Positions 34,159 to 43,435 of a DNA stretch of 64,000 nucleotides are shown here, piece after piece. This stretch comes from Dyella caseinilytica (GTDB lineage Bacteria; Pseudomonadota; Gammaproteobacteria; Xanthomonadales; Rhodanobacteraceae): assembly GCF_016865235.1 (NCBI RefSeq), contig NZ_CP064030.1, positions 3,100,001-3,164,000 of the forward strand, written 5' to 3'. Each line of letters begins with the position of its first letter. Within the stretch, counting starts at the first letter, position 1. The translations under genes and the position numbers were made by a program. The notes beneath the pieces are model-generated. The model worked only from the letters and a program-made list of their open reading frames with translations, was not told the DNA's origin and did not search any database.

Positions 34159-34887
34159 TTACGTTGCGTCGTGAAAGATGATACCTGCGGTATGCCGATG
34201 CCCCGCGCGAACTTCGCTCACACCGTGGCGCATCGTCACCCGGTAGATACCCTTCGCCCCACGCACCGGCCGGTGATGCACGGCAAAGATCACCGCGTCG
34301 CCCTGCTGCAACGGCACCACTACCGGCCGTGTTTGCATACGTGGGCGCTGCTCAGTCAACACAAACTCGCCGCCAGAAAAATCCACTCCCGGTCGCGAAA
34401 GCAGAATGGCCATCTGCAGCGGAAAAACGTGCTCGCCGTAGAGATCCTGATGCAGGCAGTTGTAATCGCCCGCCGCATATTGCAGTAGCAAGGGTGTTGG
34501 CCGCTGTTGCCCGGCGGCATGACAGCGATCCAAATAGTCGGCATGGTCGGCTGGGTAGCGCGTCTCGATGCCCATCGCTTCGCTCCAGCGATTGGCAATC
34601 GGTGCGAGATGCGGATAAAAACGCGTGCGCAGCTCCTGAATCAGGCCGGGCAGCGGATAGCTGAAGTACTTGTATTCACCACGGCCGAATCCATGACGAG
34701 CCATCACCACTCGACTCCTGAAGTGACTGTCGTCGGTATAGAGCGCCACCAGCGACTGACATTCATCGGCACTTAGCAAGCCGGGAATCATCGCTGCACC
34801 GGATGCATCCAGTTCGCGGCCAAGGCGCGACCAATCGACAGCCCCAAGCCTGTCCTGGCGAATCGACATGTCATCCAACCGTTTCAT
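34159..34887 (-). CDS. 2-oxoglutarate/Fe(II)-dependent oxygenase (COG3826 type)
   Basis: The 242-residue protein has the iron-binding HxD in CLHQDLYGEH (His146, Asp148), a distal His in FAVHHRPVRG (His204/205) and the 2-oxoglutarate-binding Arg in YRVTMRHG (Arg216), matching the prolyl-4-hydroxylase-like COG3826 group. It should couple decarboxylation of 2-oxoglutarate to oxidation of an unknown substrate, perhaps a protein or a damaged base. The ATG at 34887 is used; an alternative is the Met at 34869. It is convergent with the Mrr-like gene. Confidence 0.85.
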   Translation of the reverse strand: MKRLDDMSIRQDRLGAVDWSRLGRELDASGAAMIPGLLSADECQSLVALYTDDSHFRSRVVMARHGFGRGEYKYFSYPLPGLIQELRTRFYPHLAPIANRWSEAMGIETRYPADHADYLDRCHAAGQQRPTPLLLQYAAGDYNCLHQDLYGEHVFPLQMAILLSRPGVDFSGGEFVLTEQRPRMQTRPVVVPLQQGDAVIFAVHHRPVRGAKGIYRVTMRHGVSEVRAGHRHTAGIIFHDAT

Positions 34888-34983
34888 GGATTTGCTCTGC
34901 TTTCTTCTTCGTTACAGAAAGACGGACCGTAACGAATGCACTGCACGTGCACACCCCGTTTCTTGCGAATACAAAGCGCCTTG

Positions 34984-35433
34984 TCAGCCCTGCGCATCGG
35001 GCCAGCGATAGCCAAGTACCGTCTCCAACGGATACGCAAGCTCGCGTACTTCTTCCAGTTGGTTGCCACCAAACAGATAAATGGATTGGGCATCGTGCGA
35101 GAGATAAAAGCCGACATGCCCCTTCCAGCCTGCCGGATCATCACGCGTGAGTACCACCACGCAACCGTAAGCAGGCTGCTCCAACGCCACACCCCAATCC
35201 AGCCAGGATCGCGCCAACGCCGATTCGGTACCACCAATACCGACGCTGCCAAAGCACCAATTAACGAACGACGAACACCACGAAATCTTGTCGTCATAAC
35301 CGACCAGATTGGTATGGCCGTTATATTCGACAATGCGCGGATTGCTCTGGCCTGGGCCGAAGCGTCTGACCCCACGCTCGGCCAATGCTATCGGCATCCA
35401 GATTGACTCGCTGTCGTGATGACAATGACTCAC
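34984..35433 (-). CDS. TIGR02594-family protein (CHAP/NlpC-like hydrolase candidate)
   Basis: The 149-residue product contains NPRIVEYNG, DDKISWCSSFVNWCF, the ALARSWLDWG motif, HVGFYLSH and FGGNQLEEV in the order of TIGR02594 proteins. The Cys in WCSSF and His in HVGF are placed like a Cys-His pair of CHAP/NlpC peptidases, so an amidase role on peptidoglycan is plausible. There is no signal peptide. I start it at the GTG at 35433, which overlaps the stop of the MHS transporter gene (GTGA) and keeps the conserved Trp before the internal Met; the ATG at 35397 is the alternative. Confidence 0.8.
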   Translation of the reverse strand: MSHCHHDSESIWMPIALAERGVRRFGPGQSNPRIVEYNGHTNLVGYDDKISWCSSFVNWCFGSVGIGGTESALARSWLDWGVALEQPAYGCVVVLTRDDPAGWKGHVGFYLSHDAQSIYLFGGNQLEEVRELAYPLETVLGYRWPDAQG

Positions 35434-36704
35434 GATCCAGTTTGCCCTTCCTGCTTCGGCGTGACCATCAGCGCAAGCATGGTCAGCACGGCCGCCGCAG
35501 AGAGGTAGTAACCCACATAGGCAAGCCCATACGTCTTGGCCAACCAGGTCGCCAGGTACGGCGCCAATGAAGCGCCAAAGATGCCCGCCATATTGAAGGC
35601 CAGCGAAGCGCCGGTGTAACGCACCGCCGTAGGAAACATCTGCGCCAGGATCGTACCCAGCGGACCATAGGTGATGCCGACCACACACATCCCCACCACC
35701 ATGAACAGCATGCCACTGTGGGCAAACAGCGATGCGTAGGCCAGCCCGAAGACAAAGATCAGCACCGTCGCCAGGATCATCGTAAAGCGATTGCCGCGGC
35801 GATCTGCCAGCCATGCGGAGAGCGGGATGAACGCAGCAAAGAACAGCACGCCCACCATCTGCACGATCAGGAACGTTTCGCGTGAATAGGCCAGCTTGGA
35901 CGTAGCCCAACTCAATGCGAACACCGTCATCAGGTAGAAGATCACAAAGGTGGCCAGCGCCGCGAAAGTGCCAGCAACCAGTGCCCGTGTGTGCTGGGTC
36001 AGCACGGTAAGCATCGGCACGCGTACGCGCTCCTGCTGTGCCATGGCGCGGGCAAAGGCCGGGGTTTCGGTAAGCCGCAGACGCATCCACAGACCGATGA
36101 TCACCAGCACCGAACTGGCAAGGAACGGCACACGCCATCCCCACGCAAAGAAAGCGGTGTCACCCATCTTTTCGGTCAACCACAGGAAAAGGCCGGTCGC
36201 AATAAAGAAACCGATCGGCGCGCCAAGCTGCGGAAACATGCCATACCAGGCGTGCTTGCCCTTGGGTGCGTTCTCCGTCGCCAGCAACACGGCGCCACCC
36301 CATTCACCGCCAAGGCCAAGCCCTTGCCCAAGACGGCAGAGCGAAAGCAGCAGCGGCGCGATCACGCCGATATGGGCATACGTGGGCAGCAAGCCGATCA
36401 TTACCGTGGAAATGCCCATGGTCAGCAAGGCTGCCACCAGGGTAGCCTTGCGCCCAACGCGATCACCGAAATGCCCGAACAGCGCCGATCCGATCGGTCG
36501 CGCGATGAAAGCTAACGCGAAGGTTGCGAATGATTGCAGCGTTGCCGAAGCTGGATCTGCCGCCGGAAAGAACAGCTTTGGAAAAACCAGCACCGCCGCA
36601 GTGGCATAGATATAGAAATCGAAAAACTCGATGGTGGTGCCGATCAGGCTGGCGAACAGAACCCGGCCCGGTGAATTGACCGGCGTAGTGACAGCGTCCC
36701 GCAT
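35430..36704 (-). CDS. MFS transporter, metabolite:H+ symporter (MHS) family
   Basis: The 424-residue protein has 12 predicted membrane segments. LIGTTIEFFDFYIYATAAVLVFP, ALFGHFGDRVGRKATLV and GLGLGGEWGGAVLLATENAP are MHS family hallmarks (relatives of ProP and ShiA). It probably imports a small organic acid or betaine with protons. The ATG at 36704 was taken; a GTG at 36719 is in frame. The stop codon overlaps the start of the TIGR02594 gene, so the two are translationally coupled, although no functional link is obvious. Confidence 0.88.
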   Translation of the reverse strand: MRDAVTTPVNSPGRVLFASLIGTTIEFFDFYIYATAAVLVFPKLFFPAADPASATLQSFATFALAFIARPIGSALFGHFGDRVGRKATLVAALLTMGISTVMIGLLPTYAHIGVIAPLLLSLCRLGQGLGLGGEWGGAVLLATENAPKGKHAWYGMFPQLGAPIGFFIATGLFLWLTEKMGDTAFFAWGWRVPFLASSVLVIIGLWMRLRLTETPAFARAMAQQERVRVPMLTVLTQHTRALVAGTFAALATFVIFYLMTVFALSWATSKLAYSRETFLIVQMVGVLFFAAFIPLSAWLADRRGNRFTMILATVLIFVFGLAYASLFAHSGMLFMVVGMCVVGITYGPLGTILAQMFPTAVRYTGASLAFNMAGIFGASLAPYLATWLAKTYGLAYVGYYLSAAAVLTMLALMVTPKQEGQTGS

Positions 36705-36855
36705 TTTTGAGATACCCACTGCTGGAGATCGCCCGATTCTGCCAGAGGCCGAGGCTACGCGGGGCAGATTTTGCCATCCGAAACCGCGTGCCTGCGCGAT
36801 CAGTCGATGCGATCATTCATAGCATGGGGCGTTTCTGCGGAACCGAGCGAAGGTT

Positions 36856-37566
36856 CTAGTCACCATTCATGGCCACTTCCCGATCGCGCCTCGGCCGATG
36901 CGGGGGACGCGCCCTGGCATACCGACCAAGCGCACTTTCCACCCAATCCTGAAATGCCGGTGACCCCAGTGCACGTTGTTGCTGGATATAGGTGCGAATC
37001 TCCTTCAGGCACTCGCTGCTGATATCGTGGGCAAAAAGCTGGCGATACGCACGCAATTGCTCTTCTTGCTCGCTACCTAGCACAACGTATTGCGAGTGCG
37101 GAACGATCAAGGGATCACTGTCACCCAGCGCGTTGCAACCGTAGCTGGACCATGGGTAACCCGACGGCTCACCGACCAATCCTGCTCGAACCGGATTGAG
37201 CTCGATGTAGCGGTAGCAAGTAAGCAGATATTCATCGGCATCGACGAGACAGGATTTGTAGCGCCCTTCCCATAACGTCCCGGTTCGCCGATAGGTAACG
37301 TTGATATAGCTGACGTAGTTTCGACCCAGTGCCTGCATCATGTTTCCTATCGCACCTACGGTCGACGGCGTTACCAGTAAGTGCACATGATTGCTCATCA
37401 ACACATAGGCATGAACCGCACATTGCCAGCGCCGGCTGGCATGCAGCAGCTGGTTCATGTAGCAACGATAGTCCGCTGGCGAGAAAAAACATTGCATGTG
37501 TCCGTGACCGCGCTGGATCACATGCTGTGGCACGCCGGCAAGGTCAAACCGTGGCGATCGTGGCAT
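36856..37566 (-). CDS. REP-associated tyrosine transposase (Y1/HUH, TnpA_REP)
   Basis: The 236-residue protein has the single-strand transposase signature: GVPQHVIQRGH, the HUH motif MSNHVHLL (His60, His62) and the nucleophile region CYRYIELNPVRAG with Tyr118 or Tyr120. It belongs to the RAYT group, which is linked to spreading REP palindromes and is normally a single-copy domesticated gene. The ATG at 37566 follows GGAGG; another ATG lies at 37590. The frame is intact. Palindromes at 1341, 9004, 13647 and 15200 could be its substrates. Confidence 0.92.
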   Translation of the reverse strand: MPRSPRFDLAGVPQHVIQRGHGHMQCFFSPADYRCYMNQLLHASRRWQCAVHAYVLMSNHVHLLVTPSTVGAIGNMMQALGRNYVSYINVTYRRTGTLWEGRYKSCLVDADEYLLTCYRYIELNPVRAGLVGEPSGYPWSSYGCNALGDSDPLIVPHSQYVVLGSEQEEQLRAYRQLFAHDISSECLKEIRTYIQQQRALGSPAFQDWVESALGRYARARPPHRPRRDREVAMNGD

Positions 37567-37590
37567 CGGGTAGCCTCCATGCAGCGACAT

Positions 37591-38706
37591 GGGGCGAGGC
37601 CGGACATGCTCACACGGCCTGAAGCACTCCCAAACGTCGCGCGCTGTTACGAATCAAAACGCAACAATGTCAACCAATCATCCCCCTCCAGCATATCTAG
37701 GGCACATCCATGGTCCTTGCCCTAAACGCTTTGCTCCATGACTTGGCTTGCACGGATTGGGTACTGATAAACCGGGCCATTGACACCACAACGGCGCCTG
37801 TATGAAACACTTCTTGCCTTGAGGCTTCTTACCATCAGTTCCGCGCCGCACAGGTTAGTGTGCATACGCATGCGTTCCATAAGCCAGCAGCCTCATGCTT
37901 GTTACAGAAGACTCTGCACGCATTCGTTGACACCCAAAGGGCAGCAACACCTAAAACAGCGTATACCGCCATCCGGTGTAGACGGCGTGACGAAACAGCA
38001 CAAAATAAGCGCTTTTTTCATGCCCTTGCCTCATATCGAAAACATCGTAAATAGCCACGCTTCTGTATGGTCATCCATGCGCTAACGGGGACAGGTTGAA
38101 TAACGGGGACAGAATGCTTTACGCGATCATCTCATCGATGGCTGGCAGGCAAAATCCCAAGGCAACCCATGTGTCCTCCTGTACACATCAATAAGTGGAC
38201 ATCCATCAAACATCCGGCCACGCCAGATCGAAATTAGTGATCGCTTCCAGATCGGCGACCAGCTTGATCGCCGTTTTTTGGATCGTGGAAAAATGCAACA
38301 CGCGGTCGTGCGCCATGCACCCAGAATGCGCTTGCGAGACCATCGACAAGCACACACCGCACGGCAAGATTGCCATCGCGTGAACTCGCCTCAGGTGTGC
38401 ATGAAAATGTGCCGCCAATCGCATGCTCTCGCTCATCGGTCACATTTCTGTTTTGCGTTTCGTCATGTCGGCAGCGCTGACACTCGCCATCCCTGTCAAC
38501 GTCTGGAACCGCCTCAACGTTGGCGCCTGACACCCTGATCCATACGCCTTGCCTCCAGTCGAAAGCGCTTTTCCGGCCTCCGGCGAGCTTTTCGAGCTTG
38601 CAAGCTGCAGACCTACATCCTTGGAAGACTCGCCAGTTCCCCGCACAGGCGGTTGACCACTTACACTCCTGGCTAGATTCCGGCACAGCAAACAGGATCA
38701 GGAACC
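37591..38706. other. 1.1-kb gene-poor stretch beside the transposase
   Basis: No convincing gene. Several short open frames lack ribosome sites and known motifs. The DNA up to about 38100 is visibly richer in A/T than the flanks, and two direct repeats are at 38083-38112. It may be the remnant of an inserted element or a decayed gene. The promoter of chaA should lie near 38650. Confidence 0.45.
38083..38112. repeat. Two 12-bp direct repeats TAACGGGGACAG
   Basis: Copies at 38083-38094 and 38101-38112 are 18 bp apart (start to start). GGGGACAG motifs of this kind often occur beside transposase genes, but no element boundary is clear. Confidence 0.55.
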
Positions 38707-39819
38707 ATGCGGATAGCGATGACCTCCATGCGCCCCTTTATCGGCTGGCTTACGGTCGCCTTCTTCCTGCTGTTCGGCGCCGGCTGGCTAGGCAATCTCC
38801 ACCCTGCCATGGCGGCCGGGCTGTTCCTGTGGCTGTTCCTGGTGATTGTGTGGGTGGCCTTCGGCGTCGTCCACGAGGCGGAAACCCTGGCCGAGATGCT
38901 GGGCGAGCCGCTGGGTACCCTCGTGCTCACCCTGTCCATCGTGATAATCGAAGTGGTGCTGATCTCGGCGGTCATGCTGAGCTCGCCGGGCAGCGCCACG
39001 CTTGCGCGCGACACCATGTATGCCGTGCTGATGATCGTGCTCAATGGGGTGGTCGGACTCGGCCTGCTGATGGGCGGCATAAGGCATTACGAGCAGACCT
39101 ACAACCTCAAAGGTGCATCGGCTTATCTCTCGGTGATCATCCCGCTCACGATCATCGCGCTGGTGTTGCCCGACTTCACCACCTCCACACATGGCGGCAC
39201 GCTGTCGCCAGTGCAGTCCGTGATGTTCTCGTTGCTCACCATTGGCCTGTACGGTGTTTTCCTGTGGCTGCAAACCGGGCGGCACCGTGGCTACTTCGTG
39301 GCGCCTGATGCACAACCTATCGATCCGAAGGAAATGGAGCACCATCGTCCCGAGGCCATCGACAAAAAACAGCTACTGATTCATTTCGTTCTGCTGCTGG
39401 TAAACATCCTGCCCATCGTGATTCTGTCCAAGAGCATGGCCAAGATCCTCGATTACGGCATCGAAGCCACCGGTGCACCAGCAGCGCTTGGCGGCATCGT
39501 CATCGCCACGCTGGTGTTTGCACCGGAGGGCATTTCCGCCCTGATCGCGATTCGCGCCGATCGGCTGACCCGAGCCATCAATCTTTGCCTGGGTGCGGTC
39601 ACTTCGACCTTGGGGCTGACCGTGCCGGCTGTACTCGGGATCAGCCTTTATACCGGCCACCCGGTGCTACTGGGGTTGGCGCCGTCCAGCATCGTGATGC
39701 TGATAGCCACGCTGATCCTCAGCTCGATTACCTTCTCCAACTCTCGCACCACGATGCTCGAAGGCGCTGTGCACCTGTCGCTGTTCGTGGTGTTCCTGGT
39801 GCTGGTATTCAGTCCTTAG
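38707..39819 (+). CDS. chaA: Calcium/sodium:proton antiporter, ChaA type
   Basis: The 370-residue protein has about 11 membrane segments and the two alpha-repeat motifs of CaCA exchangers: VVHEAETLAEMLGEPLGTLVLTLSI with the conserved Glu near residue 57, and IVIATLVFAPEGISALIAI near 270. It should expel Ca2+ or Na+ in exchange for protons. AGGATCAGGAACC before the ATG contains the ribosome site. Its last 4 bp overlap the end of the convergent SGNH hydrolase gene. Confidence 0.9.
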   Translation: MRIAMTSMRPFIGWLTVAFFLLFGAGWLGNLHPAMAAGLFLWLFLVIVWVAFGVVHEAETLAEMLGEPLGTLVLTLSIVIIEVVLISAVMLSSPGSATLARDTMYAVLMIVLNGVVGLGLLMGGIRHYEQTYNLKGASAYLSVIIPLTIIALVLPDFTTSTHGGTLSPVQSVMFSLLTIGLYGVFLWLQTGRHRGYFVAPDAQPIDPKEMEHHRPEAIDKKQLLIHFVLLLVNILPIVILSKSMAKILDYGIEATGAPAALGGIVIATLVFAPEGISALIAIRADRLTRAINLCLGAVTSTLGLTVPAVLGISLYTGHPVLLGLAPSSIVMLIATLILSSITFSNSRTTMLEGAVHLSLFVVFLVLVFSP

Positions 39820-41039
39820 CCACCGGCCCCGGCAAACAGCTTCAGGTCGATCGCGTTGGCCATCGCTTTGTAGCCAGCATCGTTGGGATGCAAGTCATCG
39901 CCGCTATCGTAGGCAGGCAGGAATCGGCCAGGGTGCGCAGGATCGCGAGTGACCTTGTCAAAATCGATGACCGCATCGAACGCACCCGAATTGCGAATCC
40001 ATGCATTCACCGCCTGACGTTTCGATTCGCCTTCCGATGTGTAATAGGGCCACTCCGCCCGCGCAAACGGGGTCAGCGTCGCGCCGTAGACCTTGATGCC
40101 CTTGGCATGTGCACGGGCAATCAATGTCTTCATGCCGTCGATGATCTGATTGGCAGAAACATCGTCCTTAGGGGTTGCTGGCTGACTGGCCCCGCCGATG
40201 TCGTTGATGCCTTCCAGCAACACAATCCAGTGCACGCCTGCCTTTTCCAGCGCGTCGCGGTCGAAGCGCGATAGCGCACTTGGACCAGCACCGTCATTCA
40301 GGATCCGATTGCCGCTGATACCCGAATTGACGATCGCAACCGACGCCGTTTGCTTGGTTGCCTGCAGGCGCGAAGCCAATACGTCGGGCCAGCGGCGATT
40401 GGCGTCATTGGTCGACTGATAGCCATCGGTAATCGAATCGCCGAAGGCCACCACGGTCTGCGCCGGTGCGGCGGCCTTCACTTCGACATCCGTGAGAAAG
40501 AGCCGGCTGTGAAGCTCCTCGGCATCGGGTAGCTCTGCAACGGACGTCGCATCACCACTGTCCGTGACATAGGTGGTCGCCTGCGCATCGCCATGCATCG
40601 TCGATGGGCCTGTCGCAGTCGGCAAGTACATGCTGATGGCGAGCTCCTGCAAGGGAGCAACGTTCATCGCTAACGGATCGCTCAATACGCTTTCACCTTT
40701 GGCCAGCGTCACGGTCGACTGGCCGTGGAAGGTCAGTGCATGATCGGTACCGGGCTGGATCGCTGATCCGCTTGCATGCAAGGCCACGTGTACCGGTCCG
40801 ATGACGGTGGGCCCGGTGCCGTCGAGATTGGAGAGACGCACCCGCAATGCGGAACCGCCGATGCTGGTGCGTATCACTTGGCGCACGGTCTGCGTTTTCA
40901 GCTTTGGGCCGGCACTATCCGGCACCGCGCCCCAGGTATCAACCCATTGCCCGCCATCGGTCGATGCGGCCCATGTCACCGCGGCAATCGAACTGCATAA
41001 CAGGCCGATTGCGGCCCGCTTCATCATCGCACTGCGCAT
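39816..41039 (-). CDS. Exported SGNH/GDSL-family hydrolase
   Basis: The 407-residue product has a signal peptide (to about residue 25, TWAA), an N-terminal beta-sandwich region (30-190) and a C-terminal SGNH domain. The GDSITDG block with Ser202 is block I; NSGISGNR, EGINDIGG and DDLHPNDAGY give the conserved Gly, Asn and the Asp/His pair. Enzymes of this two-domain layout are often carbohydrate or lipid esterases. The start at 41039 follows GGGGTGA; a longer frame up to 41138 would put a signal peptide in the interior. It overlaps chaA by 4 bp at the 3' end. Confidence 0.87.
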   Translation of the reverse strand: MRSAMMKRAAIGLLCSSIAAVTWAASTDGGQWVDTWGAVPDSAGPKLKTQTVRQVIRTSIGGSALRVRLSNLDGTGPTVIGPVHVALHASGSAIQPGTDHALTFHGQSTVTLAKGESVLSDPLAMNVAPLQELAISMYLPTATGPSTMHGDAQATTYVTDSGDATSVAELPDAEELHSRLFLTDVEVKAAAPAQTVVAFGDSITDGYQSTNDANRRWPDVLASRLQATKQTASVAIVNSGISGNRILNDGAGPSALSRFDRDALEKAGVHWIVLLEGINDIGGASQPATPKDDVSANQIIDGMKTLIARAHAKGIKVYGATLTPFARAEWPYYTSEGESKRQAVNAWIRNSGAFDAVIDFDKVTRDPAHPGRFLPAYDSGDDLHPNDAGYKAMANAIDLKLFAGAGG

Positions 41040-41189
41040 GTATTCACCCCAGCCAAGGCCTACGTTGAAACGGCAGCACGATCTTCCAGCGGAAGTGTGC
41101 GGTAAACCGCAATCTAGCCGTGTGTCATCGCGTGGCAAATAGGCCGATCGTCACAATCGCCTTGGTGTGCATGCGTCATGCGTGCCCGA

Positions 41190-41675
41190 TCATCCGCGGA
41201 AAAACAGATACACCGCGCTATAAGGCACACGCACTTCGTTGCCTGCGTGACTGGCATCGCAACCCGATGAAGGCGCCACACCGCCTTCGGTACGCGTACG
41301 AACGATGTACTGCACTGTCGCCATCGTGCCGCTTCCGCTGTGCGATTTGGCGTGCAGCACCAGCCACGCCACTGCGCCTGCATCCGGCGAAGGCGATACG
41401 TTCAAGGGCTCACCAACGACGGTGCTGCCATCGTTGGCCTGCCAGCTTGGCCCGGCGAAATGCTTGCCGATCACCTGTCCTTTAGCATCCAGCAGACTGG
41501 CATCCGGTGCCTTCAGGCTCCACGCATAGGCGCCGTTTATCGTCTTGCAGGTATAGATCTGCACACCCTTGCCGAAGGCTTCGATGGCCGGAGATTTGGC
41601 CGGTGCTCCCTGGGCATGCACGGCACCTGCCAGAGTGGCCAATAGCATGGCAAAACACGTTAATGATTTTTGCAC
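41190..41675 (-). CDS. DUF3455 exported protein
   Basis: The 161-residue product has a signal peptide (cleavage after VHA near residue 20) and the DUF3455 pattern GVQIYTCKTINGAYAWSLKAPDA, HFAGPSWQANDGSTVVG and VQYIVRTRTEGGVAPSSGC. The family is secreted and of unknown function, common in soil Proteobacteria and fungi. Two or three Cys may form disulphides. The start is a GTG at 41675 after GGGGAT. The gene lies between two same-strand hydrolase genes but with independent spacing. Confidence 0.85.
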   Translation of the reverse strand: MQKSLTCFAMLLATLAGAVHAQGAPAKSPAIEAFGKGVQIYTCKTINGAYAWSLKAPDASLLDAKGQVIGKHFAGPSWQANDGSTVVGEPLNVSPSPDAGAVAWLVLHAKSHSGSGTMATVQYIVRTRTEGGVAPSSGCDASHAGNEVRVPYSAVYLFFRG

Positions 41676-41765
41676 GGCAAATCCCCTTTGATGGTATGCG
41701 CAAGCATGGTGCGTGATCCGACGCAGGCTATCTTATCGGCCAAATATGAAATTTGACGTGTCGCC

Positions 41766-43070
41766 TCATTTCGAACTGATCGCCTGGATAGCGGCCGGCT
41801 GACCGAACTTGGTCGCCAGCCAATCGAACAAAGTGGCATGCCACAGGCTGGAAGCGCCGATCTGGCAGTGCTCGCTGCCGCCCGAGATACGATCGAAAAC
41901 AACGCTGGTCACGCTGCGCGCGCCGGTCAAGCTCTTCTGGAACGCATCCGCCTGCCCTGCTGGCACGAAGTGATCGTCCGCGCCAGAAAGAATCAGCACA
42001 TCCGCCTTGATGCGCGATGCGACCGGCGCCAACGTATAAGCCTTGAACGCGTCCAGCACCTCGAACGGTCCTTTCGCACCAAATACCCACATGCCGTTCT
42101 GCACTGACCATAGAGCACCCGGATCGCTTGGCCCTTGCTTGGCCAGCATATTCAGCACGCTGTTGTAACCGTGTTTGCGCAGCCAGAAGACAAACGGTGG
42201 GACATTGCGCGAAGCAATCGCGCCACCATCGAAAAACACGTCATAGGCCACCACGCCGCTGATGCGCGGATCGAATGCCGCCGCACGCGGCGCGAGATAA
42301 CCGCCCATGCTTTCGCCAATCAGCACGATGTTGCCGGAGGTAGGATGCGATGCAAGGAAGGTATCGAGCACGGCACCGTTCGGCTTCTCCCATTGCGGCG
42401 TAAAGGTGAGCCCCTGCTCGCGAAGCACCGAACCCTGGCCCGGCCCTTCATACGTCAGCACGGGATAACCACGTTGCAACGCTGCGGCGACGATATGGAA
42501 ATACATTTCTTCCATGGTGCCATCGTAGCCGCCGACAACAACCAGCAGCGGCTTGCTCTCCGAACCGGCCGCCCCCGGGTAATAGACGGCGTTCAAGTGA
42601 TACGTGCCGTAAGGCACCTTGATGCGTTCGTACTTGACACCGAGTACGTCAAGCCCCTGATAAAACGCGTCGACATTTTTCTTCCATGCTTCAGGTCGCC
42701 GCGCATCATTGGGCGGCAGGAAGAATTCTGCCGAGCGGTAGTAGTTGTGGGCACGCAGCAGGGCATGGCCTTTGGACGTCGGATCGGCGGTTCGATGCGC
42801 AAGTGCCATCGCGCGATCACCCGCTGCCATCCATCTGTCATACCAGCCTTGCGCATCGCCGGCTTTGAGCCCGGCAACCGCCTGCCCCACTTCGCCGGCA
42901 TCGCCACCGACAATGGCAATGTCATTCAAGGCACGCGAGGTCTCGAAGTTGTACGTCTGATCCGTAAAGTAACGAGGATTGCCAAGATCCTCGGGCGGCC
43001 GATCCAGAAAATGCCAGATAAAGGCAGCGATGATCAGAATGATCGCGACAGCGAAAAAGCGATTGCGCAT
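41766..43070 (-). CDS. Alpha/beta hydrolase, FrsA/DUF1100-like (membrane-anchored)
   Basis: The 434-residue protein has an N-terminal signal or anchor segment (residues 4-22), a helical cap (60-150) and an alpha/beta hydrolase core. VVVGGYDGTMEEMYF provides the oxyanion site, LIGESMGGYLAP the nucleophile, and LILSGADDHFVP the acid; the His is likely in GGSEHCQ near the C-terminus. The layout matches 2,6-dihydropseudooxynicotine-hydrolase-like enzymes, which use a helical N-terminal region. The substrate is unknown. The ATG follows AGGTGG. Confidence 0.85.
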   Translation of the reverse strand: MRNRFFAVAIILIIAAFIWHFLDRPPEDLGNPRYFTDQTYNFETSRALNDIAIVGGDAGEVGQAVAGLKAGDAQGWYDRWMAAGDRAMALAHRTADPTSKGHALLRAHNYYRSAEFFLPPNDARRPEAWKKNVDAFYQGLDVLGVKYERIKVPYGTYHLNAVYYPGAAGSESKPLLVVVGGYDGTMEEMYFHIVAAALQRGYPVLTYEGPGQGSVLREQGLTFTPQWEKPNGAVLDTFLASHPTSGNIVLIGESMGGYLAPRAAAFDPRISGVVAYDVFFDGGAIASRNVPPFVFWLRKHGYNSVLNMLAKQGPSDPGALWSVQNGMWVFGAKGPFEVLDAFKAYTLAPVASRIKADVLILSGADDHFVPAGQADAFQKSLTGARSVTSVVFDRISGGSEHCQIGASSLWHATLFDWLATKFGQPAAIQAISSK

Positions 43071-43435
43071 GGTTCCACCTGCTCGGTTTATGCGGATGTC
43101 ATGCGGGCGTTGCTCCAGCCCGCATCATACGGGCTGATTGTGGGATTTGCTGGCGCGCCAGCCAGTGACAGCTGTCAATCACTTGTTATGCATTCTGCAA
43201 CCGATGCGCTGATGCAAAGCAGGATTCGCGCTTAATGAACCGATCCCCATACGGCTTCGCGCCTTGAATAAAACTCCACACAATTTGTCATAGACTCTGC
43301 CCACGGCGATCGGTAGCGGTGAGCCAGATGAAGTAGTCGCTGCCGGCCATCGCCGCGTGGATTTTCACTTTCGCAGGCACGCGACGCTGGCCCGGTGCAT
43401 GCGGCAAACGCTCCATATTTGAGGAGGGTAAGTTG
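43071..43435. other. Divergent intergenic region, 365 bp
   Basis: Separates the minus-strand hydrolase from the plus-strand Pro/Gly-rich gene. An AT-rich patch near 43170-43200 and 43255-43290 could hold the two promoters. No gene seen. Confidence 0.4.

Noticed and set aside
34984..36144. Single 386-codon frame spanning the TIGR02594 gene and part of the MHS gene
   Set aside because: Only the C-terminal part (the TIGR02594 gene) resembles a protein; the rest is an out-of-frame shadow of the transporter.
38206..38436. Short minus-strand frame in the gene-poor stretch near 38.3 kb
   Set aside because: No ribosome site and no recognisable domain; overlapping short frames exist on both strands.
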